The position numbers and the translations under genes were made by a program. This document shows positions 56,146 to 64,000 of a DNA stretch of 64,000 nucleotides, one piece after another. This DNA comes from Pleurodeles waltl (lineage: Eukaryota > Chordata > Amphibia > Caudata > Salamandridae), in assembly GCF_031143425.1 (NCBI RefSeq), contig NC_090451.1, positions 662,622,575 through 662,686,574 of the forward strand, given 5' to 3'. A model generated the notes under the pieces. It was not told where the DNA came from and did no database searches. It worked only from the letters and a program-made list of their open reading frames with translations. Positions within the stretch are counted from its first letter, which is position 1. Each line of letters begins with the position of its first letter.

Positions 56146-59100
56146 GTTTTTCAGAAACAAACTTTCAAATTGGGTGTTTGCTTTTCCCCCCAAAAAAGAA
56201 AAGCATACCTTGTACCCTTGGAGCTTTCTCTCTTAGTGTGGGGGGTCATTATTTTCTTTCTAATTGTAACAGACATTAAAAAAGACATCAGACTGTCTAC
56301 TATAAATATGATGGACACTCATTTGCCCTTAGCCTGACGATCCTACTCAATCATACCTCTGAAAAAAGTTTTCTGATGGCTGAGCCAGCGGAGGCACCTC
56401 CATTGGAAAAATAAAGGTCCACCTGACTCATAACTGAAAGGAGGGACAGGGTTCTCCTGGGCGTTTGTGATGGAGTACCGTCTGCCAAACTCAAAATCAG
56501 GCCCTTAGTTCCGACAAGTACAGCACTAAACCTTTTCACGAGTGGGCGAAGAAGCTGGTGTAGGGAAAGTGAATTTTGCTGAACAGATTTTCAAATGAGT
56601 GAATATACACTTGTATATTTGCCTATAAAAATGGAATTCTCAAAAGTTGATCATAATTGATTTACCGCAAATCTCCATTATCTATCCTTTTTTTGAAAAT
56701 ATTGGCATTCATCAAAAAATGTTCACCTCACAGAAATGGCATTTAAAGTTGATATATAGTTTAGTAAAATGTTTTTTTTCTAAGTTACAATTGTTTTTGT
56801 ACGTTTTATTTTGAAAGCAATTACGGATCTTCCTTTCATGTTTTAGGATGTATTTGCATTTAATCAGAGAGCATTCTGGGAGCATTATAAATAGCTTCAA
56901 ACTGTTACATTTTATAAATGTGTACATGTTTTATGCTGAAACCACTGTCAGTGATGCAAGCTGAGCTCATTTGTTTTGTGCTCTGACCCTAGTAGTTTAG
57001 GCTTTGCATTGATCAATAATATACACAAGTATAGATATAAATCTAACATTAGTGATGGACAATCCTCTTTAGCAGATTCATACTGTGGTACTGTAAACTT
57101 GCAGCCATTTGACTATCTCTATGTTACTAAAAATATTCATACTAATTCGAAGTGTTCAGGGAGAGTAGCAAAAGGGCTTATAAGTTGGCCTGGGGAAAAT
57201 TTGAACCACTCTGGAGTAATCAAAGTAATTTCGTTTTACTCTTGTGATGCAAAATTACTGAAAAATCCGTGATTACTAATGCTCACATAATTCAGAGTAA
57301 TTTGGGGCAAAAATGCCTACAGCATCACAAGAACAGCGCATAAGAGGCTGTTCCATTTAGATCTATTTTCTTTGCACAAACTCCATCTTCGGGTTTATTT
57401 TGGACGCAGATGTGCATTTTGTGCTAAGAAAATATTGCTAAATGCTGTGTTACACTCCTTGCATTGTTCTGCGTCTCATATAATTTTGTGTTATCATGCT
57501 AAAGCAAACTACGCAAGGTATGCCCAGTCTTACTTCTAAGACAATAGGCAAATGTAATAAGCTTTCCTAGATGACCAGTCATCAATTTATGGTGCCTTCG
57601 ATACATGAGATCAGGCCCTATTGATGGCGCTTAACTTGTTGGCCTGTTCAACCTAAACCTAACAGTGATTAAAACTAGGCAGTGGTGGAATTTCAGAAAA
57701 CAGTGACTAATAGTTCGCTTGGTTCCCAACAAAGAAATAATTGAGTTTCAACATGAGAGAGGCTATTTCTCTTATATATAGGCCATGGTGTCCCCCAGAG
57801 CTTGTGCTTGTTACAGTTACTATCTAACATCTATGCTCACCCACCCTGTCAGCAGCCTTTCACAATGCCTGGAGGTTACTTTCTATAACTAGGCAGATGG
57901 AAGGCAGTATGGTCGTGGCTAGCCAGCAGCCTTTTTATTGAGGTTTCTTACCTTCAGCGTGTAATGCAGAATGTCCAGGCGAAGGAGAGTGTACACTGGC
58001 GAAGCCTGAAAAAAAGCAAACCAAAAATCGAATTGATTTGCCCTAACCAAAACTGAAATCAAGATGGTCTCTTAACTTATCAACTTAAAAACCAGGTTGG
58101 ACACCTTGTGCTACCCTAACCCAGCGAAGCAACTAGATGCGCAATGGATTTTTTATAAATAGCGTGAGGGCAAAGAAGTGTATTCTATTTAGGTACGCTC
58201 CAACTAGGAAGTTACGGAGACAAATTCTGTCATTTTTGTTAGACCTTTATATAGCTGAAAGAGTAACCACAGTCTTGTAAATATATTATTGAAATTCCCT
58301 TTTGATTGGCACTCTTAGAATATACAAGGAAAACTCTAAATGGTTCAGAACTGGCCAGAACAAGCTGTGCCACTCCATCTAAGAGTGAGCACACATTTCC
58401 AAAGGTTGAAAAAGCCCCACTGGCTCCCATTTTAGATCCGAATAAAAATGACATTTCCAACAGCCAAGAAAAATACAATCTATAGGACTGCACCTCTTTA
58501 TAGGAAGCATAGACCAAAACTTTACATAGTGATACAAGTTCTGCTTTCGGTGGAAATTTCGTGTTCGAGGTGATTACATTAAAAGTGGTTCGTGCAGGCA
58601 AAAAATCTTTCATTTTGCAAAAGGGAAACAGGCCTATTCTGCCCCCTTTGTGTGACAAACTGGTTGACTCGTGCATTATTTAAATAACTAAATTTTCTGT
58701 GTCCTACACAGTGCCTGAGTGCCCTAGTCCGGACTGTTAGCCCTATTTAAAAGCACAATCACTCTGAACAACCATGGCATTAAAATACATGATCTGAAAA
58801 TCAGTGGAGGTTAACCAGTTCATATTGGTAACACACAACCTATGCGAGTTATTCTAAAAACTTGAGTGTTTCTAGAAGGAAGGGAATATAGCCAGTCATC
58901 TTCCCTTCGAAGTGAAGCAAACAAAAACAAAAGAATTAAAAATAGAATACTGTTATAATGCACATTGTTTGGAAGCTAATATAGTCTAGTGAGATACCAT
59001 TTCCTCTCCACCTAGCTTAAGATGAACATGAAACTGGAATAATCTGTTGGGAATTGTTGGCCAAATAAAAAGATAGAGGGTGAAACAAGGTTCAGTACAA

Positions 59101-59924
59101 AACATCAAACCAACCTCCTCAAAAAGTTCAGGAGTTTCATTATCCATTTCTTGTTTTCTTAAAGTTCATTGGGGGTGTATGCCTAACTGCTATCTATAGA
59201 AATGTCGTCTGAAGTAAATATAGTGTCTGAAATGCAGTCAATTTTTCGTACTTTTAAATCCAATAGGGTGATTTTTTAATAAACTATATTTAGCACACAA
59301 TATTTATCTCCTGCAAAATTCTGACATTGCAGTGGTAGTTTGGTGCCACAATCCACGGAGCACAGTGCAGATACTTTATTTTTGTTTCACTCTGTGGTGC
59401 CCTTTTTAGGGTTGAGCCTGCGATAGCATGTTCCTCGCTTGCAGGACTCTATTGTTAACTAAAAAGGGCTTGGAGCCCGCGGGTTACTCACCATTTGTTG
59501 GCTTTCATGGCACTCATCTTTAAAGCCTCGTAATTCATCACTACAGGCCAAGCATCATTCCCTTTCCTGTCTGTAGAGCAGGGACCAAACACTGATAGAT
59601 TCAACTTATTCAGTGCCCGTCCGCTGCTCCTGACATGATTGAGGTCCTTCGTTTAAACTTCTAGGGTCCTGCAAACAGAAAGTGCATGACTGGCAAAAAT
59701 GTGCCCAACAGGACAAACAAAATTGTAAAGTTTTATTTTCCATAGCTAACTCTTATTTTGCCAAGTCTTCTTTTCTCACTTTGTACTCATGTTTTGTTTT
59801 CTTTTTGCTCATGGGTGGTGTACTCAAAAGAGGTTGGTTATTTTGTTCTAAATATTGTAAAGCAACATTGTTCCTTTCTCATGTGTAATTTCATAAATCA
59901 TGCTTTTACACATAATTGTGCAGT
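56146..59924. other. About 3.8 kb without recognised genes
   Basis: The longest frame is 145 codons on the minus strand (58239-58676, beginning MHESTSLSHKGGRIGLFPFC). Its composition is not obviously repetitive, but no domain is recognised and no neighbouring exon supports it. Not called as a gene. Confidence 0.4.
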
Positions 59925-62240
59925 ACACCACAACCTACCCCACTGCAATCCAATTGACCCCAGACCAATCCAATCCGCCACACTCCAAAACAACCCACTC
60001 ACCCCAATCCATTCCAACCCACCACACTGCAATCCTCCCAACACACCCCATTCTAATCTGCTCTGTCTGGCCTGCTCCAATCTGCCCCATTCCGATACAA
60101 AACATTCTTCCCCACTCCAATCTGTCCCCTGCCAATCCGAAACAATCTTCCCCACTCAAATCTAAAACAATCTACCTTACTCAAATCTGTCAAACTCAGT
60201 CCCAAAAACTCTGCACCCTAAATCTGCCCCACTCCAGTCCAAAACGATCTGCCCCACTCCAGCCTACCCCACGCCACACCAAAACAATGTCCCCCACTCC
60301 AATCTGCCCAATGTCAATCCAAAACAATCTACCCCACTCCAATCCAAAACAATTTGCCCCACTCGAATCCAAAATAATCTGCCCCACTCAAATCTGCCCT
60401 AGTCCAATCCAAAACAATGTGCCCACTCCATATTGCCCTACTCCAGTTCTAAATAATCTGCCCCAATCCAATCTGTCCCACTCCAATCAAAAACAATCTG
60501 TCCCATTTCAATCTAAAACAACCTGACCCACTCAAATCTGACAAACTTCAGGCCCAAAAAATCTGTCCCACTAAATCTGTCCCACTCCAGTCCAAAACAA
60601 TCTGCCCCACTCAATCCAAAACAGTCTGCCATAATCCAATTTGCCCCAATCCAAAACAAAACAATCTGCCCCACTCAAATCTGCCGCACTCCAATCCAAA
60701 ATATACTGCCCACTCCAACCTGCCCCACTCCAATCCAAAACAATCTGCTCCACTCCATACTGCCCAACTCCAATCCAAAACAATCTGCCCCACCTGATCC
60801 CAAACATCTAACTTCTCCAATCTGCTCCACGCTAATCTAAAACAATATGCCCCACTGCAATCCAAAAACAATCTGCCCCACTACAATCCAAAACAATCTG
60901 CCCCACTACAATCCAAAACAATCTTCCCCACTCGATCCAAAACAGTCTGCCACTATCAAAGTTGCCCCAATCAAATCCAAAACAATCTGCCCCACTCAAA
61001 TTTGCTGCACTCCAATCCAAAACATTCTGCACCACTCCAACCTGCCCTATTCCAATCCAAAACAATCCACCCACTCCATTCTGCCACTCTCTAATCTCCA
61101 CCACTCCAATCCAAAAACAATCTGCCACACTCCAGTCCAAAACAACCTACCCAACTACAATCCGCTCCACTCCAAACTGACCCACTCGAATCCAAAACAA
61201 TCTGCCCCACTTTAGACTGCCTCACTCCAATCCACCGCATTCCAATCTGCCCAACTCCAATCCAAAACAATCTGCTGCACAGCAATCTGCCTCACTCCAA
61301 TTAACCCCACTCCAGTACAGTATACCCAAATCCAATTCAATCTAATCCACCCGCCTCCACTCCAGTCCACGACAATCCATCCCACTCCAATCCAAAACAA
61401 TCTGCCCCACTCCAATCCCAAAAAATATTCCCCATTCCAATGCAAACAAATCAGTCCCACTTCAATGTAAAATAAGCCACCGCACTCCAATCCAAAAAAT
61501 ATACCCCACTCCAATCAGCCCTACAGTTATCAGGCACAGGCTACCCCACTCCAATCCAATCCACCTCACCCCAATTCATCTCACTACAGCCATTTAACCC
61601 CACTCCACTCCAGCACAGCTCAATTCAGTCTACCCCACTCCAATCCAATACACCTCATATTATCAATCTAGTCCACCACTCGACCCTAATTTGCCCCACT
61701 TCAATCCAACCCACTCCGAACCAGTCCAACCCAGTTCACCCACTCAAATCCATTCAACCCAATTCCAGTCCAATATCTACCACACTCCAATCCATTGCAA
61801 CCCAATCCACCTCACTCAAATCCACCCACCCCAATCCAATCCATCCCACTCTAATCTAATTCACCTTAATCCACCCCACTCCAATTCAATCCACCCCACT
61901 CCAAACCACCTTAATCCACCCCACTCCTCCCCACTCCAATCCACCCCAAAACTCCACCCACGCCAAAAAGTCCACCCCACTCTAAAAATTACACCCCGCT
62001 ACAATCCACCCTACATCAATCCAGTTCACCCCACACCTCAAGGCACTCCAATCCACCCCACTCAAATCCAGTCCACTCCACCCCAATCCAACCAACCCAC
62101 TCCAGTCGACACCACTGAAGTCCATCCCAGTGCAATCCACCCGCTCCAAACATCCATCCCACTCCAATCCAATCCTAATCCAGTCCACTGAACCCCAATC
62201 CAATCCACCCCCATTCAAACCAATCCATCTCACTCCATTC
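59925..62240 (+). repeat. CCAAT/CCACT satellite with 25-bp higher-order unit
   Basis: The basic word is a pentamer (CCACT, CCAAT, CCACC, CTGCC, CCAAA). From about 60080 to 61500 the words are organised into a 25-bp unit, CCACTCCAATCCAAAACAAT plus CTGCC, repeated several dozen times. Before 60080 and after 61510 the array is simpler (CCACT CCAAT CCACC). It includes frames of up to 208 codons (59900-60526) on the plus strand and W/G/L/D-rich frames on the minus strand, all artefacts. It contains dozens of CCAAT words. Confidence 0.93.
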
Positions 62241-63044
62241 TAATTTTGAAATTTGCAAACATAATTATCTGCCTGTCCATAAATCATAGAGGACTAAACA
62301 ATAATTGCATACATTTCGATCAATGTCATTCTGCATATTTTTTTAGTTATAGTGGCCATACGTGAGGATCTGACATCATTGACAACACCATGAGTTATGT
62401 GTTCAGTGTCACTACATAGCACTGATGACATAAGTGTCCCTGCTGTGATCAATATGTGGACCTACGGTTGCCTTCCAAAGTGGGTCTCCATACCTTTGCT
62501 CATGTGATCTCCATTCCTTGAATACACTAAATGGAAGTGTTTGGGGTAAATATACGCAATATACAGTACTTATTCCTCATTCCGCAAGAAGCCTTCGATT
62601 CTAGATACCATATTAATGTTTTCTTAAGAATAATTTCAACATAGATTTGGTTAATCCACCTCCCACGTCAACTAACTTCAGAACATTTTTCTAGTTGACA
62701 CAAAACATTTTTATTGTATTTATTGGGAGGGTTAACCAGCATGGAGGGGTGGGGTGTGAGGAAAGAGGTTGTGTGCAAAGTCCTTGTGATGGGGCTGGTG
62801 CTTGGCAGGCATGAGGTGTAGTTGGTGGCAACTGTAGTAACAAATATTTTTTCTATTTTTTTTTTAATTGTATGGCCTTTTTTTTCAAACCCTTAACCGG
62901 TGTGATAGGCTGTTTCGGAGCAGTGCACACAAGTAGCCAATAATAGTGGTCAAATAGTGAGCAGGAATTGAAAACCACTTTGAAAGTGTGGCACAGGTTG
63001 ATTACTTTAACTCTTCGTCTATTTCTTCCCAGGAGGGAAATCGA
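62241..63044. other. Spacer, no gene seen
   Basis: AT-rich to mixed sequence with short A/T runs near 62850-62885. No feature is recognised. Confidence 0.4.
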
Positions 63045-63900
63045 ATGCATCATGTTATGTTCGCTATAAGGGTTGGGTGTTCTAGCTTCTGATGGAGTCT
63101 TGTGTGCATCAAGAGGGTCGGCATTGTAGCCTAAGATGGAGTCTTATCTGCATCGTAAGGTGATGTGTTTAGCCTCAGATGGCTGTCATTTCCATCACAA
63201 GGGAGGATTTCTAGCTTTGGACACAATCATATGTATAGCATGAGTGCGAGCGTTGTAGCCTCCGACCACTTGTATGCCTGTCATGAGCACGGGTGTTTTA
63301 GCTTCAGAAGGATTGTCATGCACACTATAATTTTGAGGTCTGTAGCTGCTGGGAGATTCTAGTGCTCATCAAGAGGGTGGATGTTGAAACTTCGGATGAG
63401 TTTTGTAACTTTAGGTGGAATCTCACACATATCATGAGGGTGAGCTCCAATAGAGTTGTTCTTATACCATGAGGTTGGGTGTTGTTATCTTAGGTCGGGT
63501 CTCTTCAATATCATCATGGGTGTGAGTGTGGTAGACTCAGATGGAGTATTGAGGACATCGGGGAGTGGGTGGGTGTTGTGACCGCGGGATGAGTATCTGT
63601 ACACCACAAGGTTAGATGTTGTTGTAACTTGTGGGTGGCATCTCATGCACATCAGGAGGGTGGGGCTCTGTGGCCTTGGACAGTGTTGGTAGTAGCTCAT
63701 GTGTCTGGGGTCTGATGCCTCAGTTGTGTATTTGTCGTACACCATGAAGGTGGTGATTTTGAGCCTCATGTGGACTTACGTACATCATAAGGCTGGGTGT
63801 GCTACCGTTAGGTGCGGTCTCGCGTACAACATGAGGATGGGATGTTTTTACCTCAGATAGGACTTTCAGGATAGTGTAAGGTTGGGAGCTGTAGCCTCAA
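63045..63900 (+). repeat. 44-bp-class minisatellite, locus 2
   Basis: Same framework as 52661-53090, for example 'ttgtgtgcatcaagagggtc' and 'gcattgtagcctaagatgga', with about 18 diverged units of 40-48 bp. Confidence 0.75.
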
Positions 63901-64000
63901 AGGGATTTCTTAAAACATAATTGCAGTGGACATTCAGTGTGGGCTGATGTCACCCAGAGTGTTCTGACCTCACTCAGTGAACTGAGGTCACACAATGTGG
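63901..64000. other. Window edge; palindromic AGGTCA-type sites
   Basis: 63965-63990 holds TGACCTCA and TGAGGTCA in inverted orientation separated by ten bases. It may be the start of another tandem array cut by the window end, since 'gatgtcacccagagtgttct' looks like a related unit. Confidence 0.3.

Noticed and set aside
58239..58676. 145-codon minus-strand frame with ordinary composition
   Set aside because: No recognisable domain, no splice or promoter context, and length is within chance for an AT-moderate 64-kb window.
59898..60526. 208-codon plus-strand frame and W/G/L/D-rich minus-strand frames
   Set aside because: Produced by the CCAAT/CCACT satellite. No non-repetitive protein segment is seen.
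63965..63990. Nuclear-receptor response element (TGACCT...AGGTCA)
   Set aside because: The spacing does not fit the usual arrangements, and the surrounding text looks like the edge of a tandem array.

Overview
This looks like a stretch of intergenic DNA from a very large vertebrate genome, most likely a salamander, with a newt such as Pleurodeles as my best guess. The guess rests on three things. There is a decayed DIRS-type tyrosine-recombinase retrotransposon. There is an LTR fragment beginning TGTTAGAAATTGGG on the minus strand. There are short hairpin transposons with ends such as GGCCCGTATTTATAC and GGGCCTCATTACAACC. From memory, and unchecked, these are abundant in newt sequence. I found no host protein-coding exon, tRNA, rRNA or other conventional gene. 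Every long open frame I examined is explained by a tandem array, by a transposon relic, or by nothing recognisable.

Layout. 1-5.9 kb holds a possible 539-bp DNA element, then a 2.2-kb hAT element (1414-3571) carrying a 33-unit minisatellite. Its 8-bp target duplication shows that it landed inside an older MIR-like SINE. 5.9-8.8 kb, 14.7-17.0 kb (inverted) and 40.1-40.8 kb (inverted, deleted) are three copies of one composite mobile repeat whose body is a degenerate pentanucleotide array. The first copy is interrupted by a 533-bp chain-of-hairpins transposon, and the second copy preserves the empty site. 10.3-14.2 kb is a DIRS relic (gag, reverse transcriptase, RNase H, recombinase) with a hAT MITE inserted in gag. 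19.2-22.2 kb contains two degenerate minisatellites. 23-31 kb contains dispersed DNA elements and a 285-bp direct repeat around an LTR fragment. 30.7-40 kb is mostly featureless.

From 43.9 kb onward tandem repeats dominate. There are two 43-bp arrays flanking an L1 ORF2 tail, a GC-rich array, a T/G-rich array split by an 843-bp hAT element with a perfect target duplication, a 22-bp array, a 44-bp minisatellite present at two loci 10 kb apart, and a 2.3-kb CCAAT-rich satellite with a 25-bp higher-order unit. By a rough hand tally tandem arrays make up about a quarter of the window.

The most interesting point is that the pentamer arrays of the three composite copies share the same order of variant units. 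The 'satellite' was therefore carried as part of a mobile or duplicated unit rather than expanded locally. Nested insertions with legible target duplications allow a relative chronology for several elements.
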